From Natronococcus sp. A-GB7 (GTDB taxonomy: Archaea > Halobacteriota > Halobacteria > Halobacteriales > Natrialbaceae): 64,000 bases of DNA. A program made the position numbers and the translations under genes. The notes under the pieces were generated by a model. It saw only the letters and a program-made list of their open reading frames with translations, was not told the origin of the DNA and made no database searches. Positions 33,231 through 42,030 of this stretch are shown one piece after another; within the stretch, counting starts at the first letter, position 1, and each line of letters begins with the position of its first letter. The stretch lies in NCBI RefSeq assembly GCF_029688865.1, contig NZ_JARUKV010000016.1, positions 1 to 64,000 of the forward strand, given 5' to 3'.

Positions 33231-34733
33231 ATGGAACGACGACGACCGCCACAGACCGAAGAGGGCTGGTACGTGCTCCACGATTTCCGGTCGATCGACT
33301 GGGACGCCTGGCGGGACGCCCCCGAACGGCACCGCTCGAGCGCGCTCGAGGAGGGGGTCGACTACCTCTCGGCCGCCGAGGACGCCGTCGACGCCGAGGA
33401 GGGCGAGTCGGCGACGTTCGCGATGCTCGGCCACAAGGCCGATCTGCTGGTGCTCCACCTGCGGCCCACGCTTTCCGACATCGACGCGCTGGAGCGCGGG
33501 TTCGAACAGACCGCGCTCGCGGAGTACACCGAGCGTGCGGACTCCTATCTTTCGGTGACCGAGGTCTCGGGGTACATGTCCGAGGAGTTCTTCGAGGACG
33601 ACGAGGAGGTCGAGGACACCGGGATGCGCCGGTATATCGAGACCCGGCTGAAGCCGACGATCCCAGAGGCCGAGTTCGTCAGCTTCTACCCGATGGACAA
33701 ACGCCGCGGCGACGAGGACAACTGGTACGACCTGCCGTTCGACGAGCGGGCCGACCACCTCTCGAGTCACGGCGAGATCGGCAAGGAGTACGCGGGTCGG
33801 GTCACCCAGATCATCTCCGGCAGTATCGGCCTGGACGACTTCGAGTGGGGCGTGACGCTGTTCGCCGACGACCCGACCGACGTCAAGGACCTGCTCTACG
33901 AGATGCGGTTCGATCCCTCGACCTCCCGATTCGCGGAGTTCGGCCGGTTCCTCTCCGGACGGCGGTTCCCAGCCGAGCAGCTGGGAGCGTTCCTGGCGGG
34001 TGAGCCGATTCCACAGGACAAGACCGATCACGGCCACCACCACGGCGACTCCGCACATGGCGACTCGAGCGGCCATCACCACGGCGATTCCGACGGCTCC
34101 GACGGCCACCACGGCGGAGACGACGAGGACGAGGAATCGGTCCGCAGCGAACTCGAAGAGATGGGCGTCTACGCGGGCCAACCCCACGGCGAGGACGTCC
34201 ACGCAGTCGTGCTCTACTCGGCGGCCGACCCCGAGGAGTTGTACGAGGAGGTCGACGGCCTACGGACGAACTTCGATCACTACGACACCCACGTCAAGAC
34301 GGCCGTCTACGAACCCAGTGAACTCGCAGACGAGGAGAGCGAGACGGCGGTCGTCAGCCTCTGGGAGACCGAGCGTGCGGCCAACACCGCCGCCGGGTTC
34401 CTCGCCGACCTCCCCGATATCGTTCGGCAGGCGGGCGATGACAGCGACGACTCCTGGGGAACGATGGGGATGTTCTACGCGGTCAAGCCCGAACACCGCG
34501 AGGACTTCGTCGACACCTTCGAGGACGCCGGCGCCCTGCTCGCGGACATGGAGGGCCACCGCAAGACCGACCTGCTGGCCAATCTCGAGGACGAGAACGA
34601 CATGTTCATCGCCAGCCGCTGGGACTCCCGCGAGGACGCAATGCAGTTCTTCCGCAGCGACGCCTTCGCCGACGCCGTCGAGTTCGGCCGGGACGTCCTC
34701 GAGAAGCGACCTCGACACGTCTTCCTGGCCTAG
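33231..34733 (+). CDS. Heme-binding Cld-like/ABM fusion protein (PitA type)
   Basis: 500 residues. The first about 255 form a chlorite-dismutase-like/HemQ domain (WYVLHDFRSIDWDAWRDAPE, TFAMLGHKADLLVLHLRPTL, KEYAGRVTQIISGSIGLDDF). A linker at about 262-305 is rich in His and Asp (HGHHHGDSAHGDSSGHHHGD). The C-terminal part is an antibiotic-biosynthesis-monooxygenase-like ferredoxin-fold domain (MGMFYAVKPEHREDFVDTFE). The same fusion is known in Haloferax as PitA. HemQ-like coproheme decarboxylation in heme synthesis is the likely role, inferred from family. Confidence 0.9.
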   Translation: MERRRPPQTEEGWYVLHDFRSIDWDAWRDAPERHRSSALEEGVDYLSAAEDAVDAEEGESATFAMLGHKADLLVLHLRPTLSDIDALERGFEQTALAEYTERADSYLSVTEVSGYMSEEFFEDDEEVEDTGMRRYIETRLKPTIPEAEFVSFYPMDKRRGDEDNWYDLPFDERADHLSSHGEIGKEYAGRVTQIISGSIGLDDFEWGVTLFADDPTDVKDLLYEMRFDPSTSRFAEFGRFLSGRRFPAEQLGAFLAGEPIPQDKTDHGHHHGDSAHGDSSGHHHGDSDGSDGHHGGDDEDEESVRSELEEMGVYAGQPHGEDVHAVVLYSAADPEELYEEVDGLRTNFDHYDTHVKTAVYEPSELADEESETAVVSLWETERAANTAAGFLADLPDIVRQAGDDSDDSWGTMGMFYAVKPEHREDFVDTFEDAGALLADMEGHRKTDLLANLEDENDMFIASRWDSREDAMQFFRSDAFADAVEFGRDVLEKRPRHVFLA

Positions 34734-34918
34734 AAGGGATCCGACGGGCCGATTCCGTCGTAGAAGAGGTAGCCGGCGACCCCGGCCAGCCCGAGGGCGA
34801 GCGTGAGATAGGGCCAGTTGCCGGCGTCGTGGTCGGTCAGTGTGGCGTGTGCGACGATGACGACTGCGAAGCCGACGTTCGCGACCGCCATCGCGAGCAG
34901 GAACGAAACGGTCTCCAT
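34730..34918 (-). CDS. Small two-helix membrane protein
   Basis: 62 residues (METVSFLLAMAVANVGFAVV at the start). Two hydrophobic helices, the second LTLALGLAGVAGYLFYDGIG, separated by DHDAGNWPY. It overlaps the heme gene tail to tail by four bases: the palindrome CTAG at 34730-34733 supplies both stop codons. The family appears widespread in haloarchaea but has no function known to me. Confidence 0.75.
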   Translation of the reverse strand: METVSFLLAMAVANVGFAVVIVAHATLTDHDAGNWPYLTLALGLAGVAGYLFYDGIGPSDPF

Positions 34919-35185
34919 CGTTCGTAGGGTTCGGCGTCGGTCGGATAGCCGTTTCGGACCACCGTCCGTCGGCTCGTTCTCGCTCGAGCGGATCGAACTT
35001 TTTTCGGCGAGATTCCCGCAGTGCTCGGACCGTTACGCGTGACCTGACGGGAACTCGCCACGGGCGACGCTGTGATCGAATCGAGGTCGGTACAGAAGGG
35101 GTCCGATCGACCGATCGAAAGCGCGAGCGGCCCTCGTTCGAGTCGATCGTCCGGGATGCGGCGAAGCCGCACCCGAAGAGTACAG
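34919..35185. other. Intergenic region with terminator-like hairpin
   Basis: 267 bases without a convincing ORF. It includes the upstream region of the two-helix protein, a T-run (AACTTTTTT), and a hairpin at 35153-35174. Confidence 0.5.
35153..35174 (-). terminator. Hairpin after the DUF5611-like gene
   Basis: TGCGGC-GAA-GCCGCA with flanking GGG/CCC pairs and one bulged base, starting 12 bases after the minus-strand stop at 35186. It fits an intrinsic terminator or a REP-type element. Confidence 0.45.
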
Positions 35186-35572
35186 TTAGTCGAAGTCGTG
35201 ATCCGGGTCGTCCTCGACTTTCCGTTTCATCGATTCGCGGCGGGACTTGGCGTCCCGACCCGTCGCCTCGAGCAGGAAGTCGTTTTTCGCGTCGACGGCC
35301 TCGCCTGCGGCCTCGAGCTCGTCGGGACCGAGCTCGGTCGGGTCGCGCTCGTAGAACTCGACGGCCAGCTTGTCCTTCTTGCCGGAGTATTCGACGGCGC
35401 CGACGACGATCTTCTCGAAGACGGGGTTGTCGGGCTCGGCGATCACGTACAGGTCGCTTCCCTTGAACTCCTCGGTGCCCGTAATCGGCCCGAAGTAGTC
35501 CTCGACGGTGGCCTCCATGTCGGGGATTCGCTCTTCGAGATACTCACCGCGGCGCATCTTGTACTCCTTCAT
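35186..35572 (-). CDS. Conserved haloarchaeal protein (DUF5611-like)
   Basis: 128 residues from ATG 35572 (MKEYKMRRGEYLEERIPDME); an in-frame ATG at 35611 would add 13 residues (MKRGKHSPVYHQF), which look like promoter-proximal sequence. Conserved-looking blocks are FGPITGTEEFKGSDLYVIAE and FEKIVVGAVEYSGKKDKLAV, then a charged basic/acidic end (KSRRESMKRKVEDDPDHDFD). I connect it from memory with DUF5611. Function unknown; cytoplasmic by lack of helices. Confidence 0.78.
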   Translation of the reverse strand: MKEYKMRRGEYLEERIPDMEATVEDYFGPITGTEEFKGSDLYVIAEPDNPVFEKIVVGAVEYSGKKDKLAVEFYERDPTELGPDELEAAGEAVDAKNDFLLEATGRDAKSRRESMKRKVEDDPDHDFD

Positions 35573-35716
35573 GAATTGGTGATACACGGGGGAGTGTTTA
35601 CCTCTTTTCATAGCCGCTGTCCGTGATCCCGCCGGCTCGGGCCGCGAGTACGGACGTTGCTCGAGCCGAGCGAACCGCGACGAAAACGGACGGGCGGAAA
35701 ATCCGGAACTCGGCGG

Positions 35717-36802
35717 TCAGCGGTCGAGCTGTGCGCCGAGGTACCCCCTTCGGCAGTCGGGACAGATGTCGCCGGTTCGAAGGGAACTACGGTCGCTGCC
35801 CGCGGTAAAGCCACAGCGGGGGCAGTGCAGTTTCGCCTGCCCGTCGCCGCCCGGGATCCCTCCCTCGCTACCGGGTGTCGGCGCCTCGCTCGCTCGCTCG
35901 ATGCCGCTACCCGAATCGACGTCGGGCCCCGCGTCGACCGCCGCGTTCTCCCCGCTTGTGGTCGGCGGACTGCCCGCCGTCGCCTCGGACACCGCCGGCT
36001 CCGACTCGGTCTCGACGTCGTTCGAGGGTCCGTCCGGCGCTTCGGCACCGGTGTCGAGCAAGATTGCGTCGTCCTCGAGCGGTTCGGACTCCCTGTCGGG
36101 CCAATCGTCGGGATCGTCGTCAGTCCCGCGCTCGACCGGCGGACCGACGTCGCTGGAGTCGGGCCACTCGCCGTACTCGCGGTCGGTCGGCGCCGTCCCG
36201 TCGTCCTCGAGGATCTCGCCGTCGTCGGTAACGGGGTCGCCGTTCTCGTCGGTCGGGAGCTCGAGTCCGGTGTCGGCGGTGTCGGCTCCGTCAGCACTCG
36301 AGCCCGTAGAGCCAAAACTGGTGGAGTCGGTTTCGGCGAACTCAGTCTCGGTGACGTCGCCCTCGGCGACTTCGGATCCGGGGGTTCCTCCCTCGGTTCC
36401 GGAAACGCCGTCCTCGGCCTCGGCCTCGGGCGACGACGGATGCCGTGCCGGCGCGGGCTCGCTTCCGGCGTCGTCGACATCGTCGGCATCGATAAACGTC
36501 GCGTCCGTTGCTCCCGGTTCGGCCGTGAATCCGCTCGCGTCGGCGCCGCCGGACTCGGTTGCCGGCGGCTCCGCCGATCGGGGTGTCGATTGCGGCTCGG
36601 GTTCGTCGGGTCGCGGGCCGGCGCCAGTCATCGAGATGCTCCGCACTTCGGTGTTCTCGCTGACGACGTGTTTGTCGCCGCAGCGAGCACACTCCTCGTA
36701 CTCCCGGACGGTGACGACGACCTCACTCCCCCGCTCTTCGCGCTCGCGTTCGACGTCGACGTCTCCGTAGTCGTGACCGAGCAGCGAACATCGCAGGACC
36801 AT
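35717..36802 (-). CDS. Two zinc ribbons joined by a long acidic disordered linker
   Basis: 361 residues from ATG 36802 (MVLRCSLLGHDYGDVDVERE). The N-terminal ribbon uses CARCG plus C5 and H10 (CSLLGH) and the C-terminal ribbon uses CPRCGF and CPDCRRG. Between about residues 60 and 310 lies a Ser/Thr/Asp/Glu/Pro/Gly stretch with no hydrophobic core. It resembles haloarchaeal family DUF7093. The ribbons might bind nucleic acid or another protein, with the linker acting as a tether. The ORF to 36952 includes promoter sequence. It is divergent from 36943. Confidence 0.78.
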   Translation of the reverse strand: MVLRCSLLGHDYGDVDVEREREERGSEVVVTVREYEECARCGDKHVVSENTEVRSISMTGAGPRPDEPEPQSTPRSAEPPATESGGADASGFTAEPGATDATFIDADDVDDAGSEPAPARHPSSPEAEAEDGVSGTEGGTPGSEVAEGDVTETEFAETDSTSFGSTGSSADGADTADTGLELPTDENGDPVTDDGEILEDDGTAPTDREYGEWPDSSDVGPPVERGTDDDPDDWPDRESEPLEDDAILLDTGAEAPDGPSNDVETESEPAVSEATAGSPPTTSGENAAVDAGPDVDSGSGIERASEAPTPGSEGGIPGGDGQAKLHCPRCGFTAGSDRSSLRTGDICPDCRRGYLGAQLDR

Positions 36803-36942
36803 TGTCTCACCGTATCGAGTCAGGCCATAAAAAACGTACTGCATGGGCGCTGTCGCGGCGCTGTCGGTCCGACTTGCCGATCGTTCGAGGACGGTAGCCG
36901 AACGACAAACGTCAAATCCCGGGTCGACCAATAGGCTGACGG

Positions 36943-37242
36943 ATGAGAGCAAAGCGGGAGTACCGGAACCGAGCGGAGACCGAGGTGGCGGTACTCGACG
37001 CGCTCGTCGACCGGGCCGACGACGGGATGACCGTCTTCGAACTCCGCGCGGAGGCCGAAGTCGACATCGACGAACTCGAGGAGGCGCTGGCGACGCTCAA
37101 GGAGGACGGGCTGATCGACGTCGATGCGGAGACGAGCGAGACGGTGATCAAGCCCGACGAGCGCGTCGTTCCGGAGGTGCCGACCGACGACGCCGACGAG
37201 CAGTCGATCGGCGACTGGCTCCGCGAGCGGATGCCCTTCTGA
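36943..37242 (+). CDS. Small winged-helix protein (DUF6432-like)
   Basis: 99 residues. The first 70 read as a winged helix (VAVLDALVDRADDGMTVFEL, DIDELEEALATLKEDGLIDV), ending in an acidic segment and DWLRERMPF. I connect it with haloarchaeal DUF6432. It precedes the GcvT-like gene by 39 bases and may be cotranscribed. It could be a transcription factor, but no DNA-contact helix is strongly basic. Confidence 0.8.
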   Translation: MRAKREYRNRAETEVAVLDALVDRADDGMTVFELRAEAEVDIDELEEALATLKEDGLIDVDAETSETVIKPDERVVPEVPTDDADEQSIGDWLRERMPF

Positions 37243-37281
37243 ATCGAAACGCCTGTGGGTGCCTGTCCCCTCTCGGTATCC

Positions 37282-38373
37282 ATGAGCGTCATCGAGGCCA
37301 TCCACACTGATCTCGGAGCCACGTTCGGCGATCGCGCCGGCCGAACGGTCGTCGAACACTACGGCCGCCCCGAGCGGGCCCACCGCGCGGTCAGAAACGG
37401 CGTCGGCCTGTTCGAGGCCGCCTACGGCGTCGTCGTCGTCGAGGGTGAGGACCGCCTCGAGTACGTCGACAACGTCGTCTCGAATCGGGTCCCGAGCGAG
37501 GACGAGCAGGGCTGTTACGCGCTCGTTCTCGGCCCCCAGGGCCGAATCGAGATCGAACTCTACGTCTACAACGCCGGCGAGCGGCTGCTCCTCTTTACCC
37601 CGCCCGCCCACGCCGACGACCTCGCCGAGGAGTGGTCCGAGAAGGTATTCATCCAGGACGTCGAGATCCGGGTCGCGACCGACGACTACGCCATCTTCGG
37701 CGTCCACGGCCCCCACGCGACCGAGAAGATCGCCAGCGTGCTCAACGGCGCCGCCTCACCCGACGAGCGCTACTCGTTCGTCCGCGGCTCGATGGGCGAC
37801 GACGGCGTCAGCGTCGTCCGAACCGACGCGCTCACCGGCGAGGAGAGCTACGAGGTGATCTGTGCGGCCGACGCCGCCGAGGACGTCTACGACGTCCTGT
37901 TGAACCAGGGACTCAACGCCGCCCCCTTCGGTTACCGAACCTGGGACACCCTCTCGCTCGAGGCCGGCTCGCCGCTGTTCGAGACCGAACTCGAGGGGCA
38001 GATCCCGAACGTACTCGGCCTGCGAAACGCCTTGGACTTCGAGAAGGGCTGTTACGTCGGCCAGGAGGTCGTCTCCCGGGTCGAGAACCGCGGCCAGCCC
38101 AGCAAGCGCCTCGTCGGGCTGACCCTCGAGGGCGAGGCCGTTCCCGACGCCGGCGCCGCGGTCTTCGACGGCGACTCGTCGGTCGGCGAGGTGACCCGAG
38201 CCGATACGAGCCCGCTGCTCGAGGAGCCGATCGCGCTCGCGGTCGTCGAGTACGGGCTCGAGAGCGACGCGCTGACGGTCCGGGTCGGTGGCGAGGAGGT
38301 TCCCGCCGCGCGCACCAACCTCCCGTTCGTCGACGGATCGGACCGCTCGGACCGGTTGCCGGAGTACCAGTAG
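37282..38373 (+). CDS. GcvT/YgfZ-type aminomethyltransferase family protein
   Basis: 363 residues from ATG 37282 (MSVIEAIHTDLGATFGDRAG). GcvT fold: FEAAYGVVVVEGEDRLEYVD near residue 45, ALNAAPFGYRTWDTLSLEAG, and the YgfZ-like signature KGCYVGQEVVSRVENRGQPS near residue 258. KGCYxGQE is the tetrahydrofolate-binding mark of the iron-sulfur assembly protein YgfZ/IBA57. Glycine-cleavage partners are absent here, so a folate-dependent Fe-S or general aminomethyltransferase role is more likely. Confidence 0.9.
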   Translation: MSVIEAIHTDLGATFGDRAGRTVVEHYGRPERAHRAVRNGVGLFEAAYGVVVVEGEDRLEYVDNVVSNRVPSEDEQGCYALVLGPQGRIEIELYVYNAGERLLLFTPPAHADDLAEEWSEKVFIQDVEIRVATDDYAIFGVHGPHATEKIASVLNGAASPDERYSFVRGSMGDDGVSVVRTDALTGEESYEVICAADAAEDVYDVLLNQGLNAAPFGYRTWDTLSLEAGSPLFETELEGQIPNVLGLRNALDFEKGCYVGQEVVSRVENRGQPSKRLVGLTLEGEAVPDAGAAVFDGDSSVGEVTRADTSPLLEEPIALAVVEYGLESDALTVRVGGEEVPAARTNLPFVDGSDRSDRLPEYQ

Positions 38374-38417
38374 TATCGTCGTTTTCGGCCCGTACTGTTC
38401 TCAGTCCGTCCCTTCAC

Positions 38418-38612
38418 AATGCGGTGGCGCGCGCTGTCGGCCGACCGAGCGGAAGCGAGGGCGGTCGATGACACTGTGCGAGGGATGAGCGAGGGAGCGA
38501 CGCGAGCGAGCTTGGCGCGGAACCGAAGGTTCCGCGAACCATGCGAACGGGCACTCCGTGCCCGTGAGCAGGAATCGGCTGGGGAGGACGTGGAAATCAC
38601 TGGTGCCAGAAT
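38418..38612. repeat. Multi-hairpin intergenic element
   Basis: This segment has nested inverted repeats: an imperfect stem around CTGTCGGCCGACC and GGTCGATGACA, a 9-bp perfect stem CGCGGAACC-GAA-GGTTCCGCG (38516-38536), an 8-bp perfect stem ACGGGCAC-TCC-GTGCCCGT (38547-38565), then GAATCGGCTGGGGAGGACGT. The frame at 38419-38676 spans the hairpins and is not a convincing protein. I recall similar sequence ending in CTGGGGAGG in other haloarchaea, which I could not check. It may be a structured RNA or a dispersed palindromic repeat. Confidence 0.5.
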
Positions 38613-38752
38613 AGCAGGATGGGTCGTTTTGCTCGTCCGTTCGAGAAGAAACGTCCTTCAGAGCAACGTCGGCTGATGCGGACTGAAACTGATCTGCTAT
38701 GCCTGAACTGGCCGGGCACACGATAAAGGACGCCGACGGTGGCGTCGGGACC

Positions 38753-39148
38753 ATGGACGAGAGCACCGACTTCGAGGAGCTGGCCTCGCGCGTCCGAACA
38801 CAGTCCGAGGACGCCGCCGGTTCCGACACCGATCGCGTGACGATCCGCTCGCTCGACGAGCTCGACGCCGACGCGCTCGCCGAACTACTCGAGGCCGCCG
38901 AACCTAACGCCTCGGAACCGGGCTCGCTCGCCTTCGTCCTTTCGAGAGCGAACACGGACCTGTTGCTCGAGCGCGAGACCGACCTCGAGGGTGTCGAGGA
39001 CCTCGAGACCGAACTCGGCCGCGAGATTCGGGTCGAGAAGGGGATGCCAGACGACACGATCCTGCTGCTGGATCCCGAGGCCGTCGACGGCGAGGAGCTG
39101 CTCGAGCCCGAGTCGATCGCCTGCGGGATCGTCGGCAGCGATCACTGA
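38753..39148 (+). CDS. Conserved hypothetical protein
   Basis: 131 residues from ATG 38753 (MDESTDFEELASRVRTQSED); an in-frame start at 38699 adds 18. Sequence is acidic, with ELDADALAELLEAAEPNASE and a C-terminal ELGREIRVEKGMPDDTILLL, EPESIACGIVGSDH. No membrane helix, metal motif or recognised domain. It is followed closely (65 bases) by the DUF389 gene in the same orientation. Confidence 0.7.
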   Translation: MDESTDFEELASRVRTQSEDAAGSDTDRVTIRSLDELDADALAELLEAAEPNASEPGSLAFVLSRANTDLLLERETDLEGVEDLETELGREIRVEKGMPDDTILLLDPEAVDGEELLEPESIACGIVGSDH

Positions 39149-39213
39149 GGAGCCGTCGTCTCTGCAGCCGACTCCCCCTCCAGTACTATTCGTCGGCCCG
39201 TTGTCGTGGACCT

Positions 39214-40512
39214 ATGCGATATCTCGAGATCACGGTGCCGGAGGGGCGACGCCAGGCCGTCCTGAACATCCTCGAGGACGAGGCGATCGAGTACGTCGTC
39301 AGCGACGAGACCAGCGGCAGGGGGTACACCGCCGTCGTTCGGTTCCCGCTCCCGACGCGGGCGGTCGAACCGGTGCTCGACCGACTGCGGCAGGCGGGGG
39401 TGAGCGACGACGCCCAGGTCGTCGTCATCGACGCCGAGACGGTCATCTCGGAGGAGTTTACGACCCTCCGGGACCAGTACAGCCAGGGCGGACAGCGAGG
39501 CGCGCGCACCTCGAGGCAGGTCCTTCGAACGAAGGCCGAGGAGTTCACGCCGCCGGTTTCGATCTACCTCATCATGCTGCTGATCAGTGCGGTTGTCGCC
39601 ACCTCCGGACTGCTCGCGGACTCGCCCGCGGTCGTCGTCGGTTCGATGGTGATCGCGCCGCTGCTCGGCCCCGCCCTCGCCGCCAGCATCGGGATCGTCA
39701 CCGGCGACGACGCCCTCAAGGCGACCGGGTTTCGGTACCAGGCTGTCGGCGTCGGGATCGTCGTCGCCGCCTCGATCGGCCTCGCGACTCTCGCGCGGCT
39801 GGCCGGCCTCGAGCCCGCGGGGGTCGACATCGTCGTCGCAACGGAGCTCGAGGAGCGCGTCTCGCCGAACCTGTTCTCGATCGCCGTCGCGCTGGGCGCC
39901 GGTGTGGCGGGCATCCTGAGTCTTACACGCGGGTTCTCGGAGGCAATCGTCGGCGTGATGATCGCCGCGGCGCTCATTCCGCCCGCCGCCGCGGTCGGCA
40001 TCACGGCCGCCTGGGGGATGTACGGCGCGGCCCTGGGTGCGAGCGTGCTCGTCGCCGTCAACCTGCTCTCGATCAACCTCGCCGCGCTGGCCACGCTGTG
40101 GATCGCCGGCTACCGTCCGCAGGGGCTGTTCGAGGTCTCGCCGACCCGCGGACCGACCTACAGGTACGCGGCCGTCTTCGGGGTCGCGCTGCTGGTGCTC
40201 GCCGCGCCGCTCGCCGGGATCACGCTGCTGGATTTCCAGACCACCCAGCTCGAGTCCACCGCCGAGGACGACGTCGAGCGCGTCCTCGCAGAGCCCGAGT
40301 ACGACGGGCTCGAGGCCGCCGGCGTCGAGGTCGAACTCGACGGCGACTACCCGTTCCAGTCGGTCGAACGGATCACCGTCACGATCACGGGACCCGAGCC
40401 GGGACCGGAGCCGGGGCTGGCCGATCGACTCCACGCGGAGCTCGGGCCGGACGACGGCCTCCTCCTCGAGGTCCAGTACGTCGTCGCCGAGGAGCGCGGC
40501 CCCGAAGAATGA
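39214..40512 (+). CDS. DUF389/TIGR00341 family membrane protein
   Basis: 432 residues. N-terminal ferredoxin-like domain (MRYLEITVPEGRRQAVLNIL to about 90) then about six to seven helices (PVSIYLIMLLISAVVATSGL, VVVGSMVIAPLLGPALAASI, VGVMIAAALIPPAAAVGITA) and a C-terminal soluble end (VERITVTITGPEPGPEPGLA). The SMVIAPLLGP and ALIPPAAAVG segments are the family signature. Archaeal and bacterial members are uncharacterised. A TATA-like CTATT lies about 27 bases before the start. Confidence 0.9.
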   Translation: MRYLEITVPEGRRQAVLNILEDEAIEYVVSDETSGRGYTAVVRFPLPTRAVEPVLDRLRQAGVSDDAQVVVIDAETVISEEFTTLRDQYSQGGQRGARTSRQVLRTKAEEFTPPVSIYLIMLLISAVVATSGLLADSPAVVVGSMVIAPLLGPALAASIGIVTGDDALKATGFRYQAVGVGIVVAASIGLATLARLAGLEPAGVDIVVATELEERVSPNLFSIAVALGAGVAGILSLTRGFSEAIVGVMIAAALIPPAAAVGITAAWGMYGAALGASVLVAVNLLSINLAALATLWIAGYRPQGLFEVSPTRGPTYRYAAVFGVALLVLAAPLAGITLLDFQTTQLESTAEDDVERVLAEPEYDGLEAAGVEVELDGDYPFQSVERITVTITGPEPGPEPGLADRLHAELGPDDGLLLEVQYVVAEERGPEE

Positions 40513-40580
40513 GCCCGTTTTTCTGACCGTCCGGCGTCCGTGGCTACGTCGTTATCTCTATCGGCGGCGTTCCTTCGAGC

Positions 40581-42008
40581 ATGGGAACTACCGGCAGATC
40601 GCCGGGTGAGGAATCGTTCGCACGGCTCCCGAGCGAGGACGTCGCGTCGCTCACGACGGACTTCGCCGGCGAGATCGTTCGGCCCGTCGATCCGGGCTAC
40701 GACGACGCACGCGAGATCTGGAACGGGATGATCGACCGCTGTCCCGCACTCGTCGCGCGCTGTTCGGGCGTCGCCGACGTCGTCGCCGCCGTGAACTTCG
40801 CCCGCGAGCAGGGTCTCGAGGTCGCCGTTCGCGGCGGTGGCCACAACGTCGCCGGAACGGCGGTCAACGACGGCGGGCTCGTCGTCGATCTCTCCGAGAT
40901 GACCGCCGTGCGGGTCGACCGTGAGACGGGAACCGTTCGGGCCGAGGGCGGGGCGACGCTGGGCGACGTCGACCGCGAGACACAGCTGTTCGGCCTCGCG
41001 ACGGCCCTCGGCGCGGTCTCGCAGACGGGGATCGCGGGACTGACGCTCAACGGGGGGTACGGCCACTGCAGCCGCGAGTACGGGCTCGCGCTCGACAACC
41101 TGGTGGGCGTCGACGTCGTCACCGCCGACGGACGGGTTCGGACGGCGAGTCGCGAGCGGAACGCGGACCTGTTCTGGGGACTGCGCGGCGGCGGGGGTGC
41201 CCTCGGGATCGTCACCTCCTTCGAGTACGAACTCCACGAGGTCGGCCCCGAGGTGTACGCCTTTTTCCCCTGGTACCGCGCGGACGACGCGCCCGCCGTG
41301 ATGGCACGCTACCGGGAGTGGATCGCCGACGCGCCGCGGGACGCGGGGGTCCTCGTCTTCACCGCTCACGTCCCCGACCTCGAGGAGTTTCCCGAGGCGG
41401 CGTGGGGTGAGTCCGCGATCGCAATGCTGGGGTCCTATCGCGGTGACGCGGACGCCGACGAGGTCTTCGGATCGCTGCTCGAGGCTGCGACCCCGCTGGT
41501 CGATCTCAGCGGCGAGATGGCCTACGTCGACCTGCAGTCGATGCTCGACGAAGACTACCCCGACGGGCTGCGCTACTACTGGAAGGCGATCTACCTCGAG
41601 GAGCTGGACGACGCGATCGTCGATCTCATGCTCGAGTACACCGAGGCCGCGCCGTCGGCGCTGTCGACGCTCGACCTCTGGCATCTCGACGGGGCGGTCG
41701 CCGACGTTCCCCGGGAGGAGACGGCGTTCTGGCACCGCGACAAGCCCCACATGCTCACCGTCGAGGCCAACTGGGAGGATCCCGAGCAGGACGACGCGAA
41801 CCTCGAGTGGGCCCGCGGGGCTATCGCGGCGGCCGAGACGCTGCCGGTCGCTTCGGGGCGGTACGGGAACTTCCCGGGACTGGAGGCGGAGGCCGCGAAG
41901 CTGCGCTACGGCGGCAACTACGATCGGATGGTCGACCTCAAGACCGAGTACGATCCGGAGAACCTGTTCCGACTCCCGGGGAACGTTGCGCCTCGAGTCG
42001 ACGACTGA
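40581..42008 (+). CDS. FAD-binding berberine-bridge-type oxidoreductase
   Basis: 475 residues. The PCMH FAD fold shows AVRGGGHNVAGTAVNDGGLV, where the His is the usual site of covalent FAD attachment, and GAVSQTGIAGLTLNGGYGHC. The BBE C-terminal block is AKLRYGGNYDRMVDLKTEYD-PENLFRLP-like. Members oxidise alcohols, sugars or alkaloids with O2. The second covalent Cys seen in plant BBE (CVG position) is replaced by Ser (VSQTG). TTATCT about 28 bases upstream may be the TATA box. Confidence 0.9.
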   Translation: MGTTGRSPGEESFARLPSEDVASLTTDFAGEIVRPVDPGYDDAREIWNGMIDRCPALVARCSGVADVVAAVNFAREQGLEVAVRGGGHNVAGTAVNDGGLVVDLSEMTAVRVDRETGTVRAEGGATLGDVDRETQLFGLATALGAVSQTGIAGLTLNGGYGHCSREYGLALDNLVGVDVVTADGRVRTASRERNADLFWGLRGGGGALGIVTSFEYELHEVGPEVYAFFPWYRADDAPAVMARYREWIADAPRDAGVLVFTAHVPDLEEFPEAAWGESAIAMLGSYRGDADADEVFGSLLEAATPLVDLSGEMAYVDLQSMLDEDYPDGLRYYWKAIYLEELDDAIVDLMLEYTEAAPSALSTLDLWHLDGAVADVPREETAFWHRDKPHMLTVEANWEDPEQDDANLEWARGAIAAAETLPVASGRYGNFPGLEAEAAKLRYGGNYDRMVDLKTEYDPENLFRLPGNVAPRVDD

Positions 42009-42030
42009 GCAAAGGGGACCCGCCCGACCG

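Noticed and set aside
32592-34202. Long minus-strand frame including the cupredoxin-like lipoprotein
   Set aside because: The region above 33113 is antisense to the heme-binding gene; the twin-arginine signal fixes the true start at 33113.
38419-38676. Plus-strand 85-codon ORF
   Set aside because: It spans perfect hairpins and its protein is mostly hairpin-derived repetition of Arg, Glu and Ala; the region is better explained as a structured repeat.
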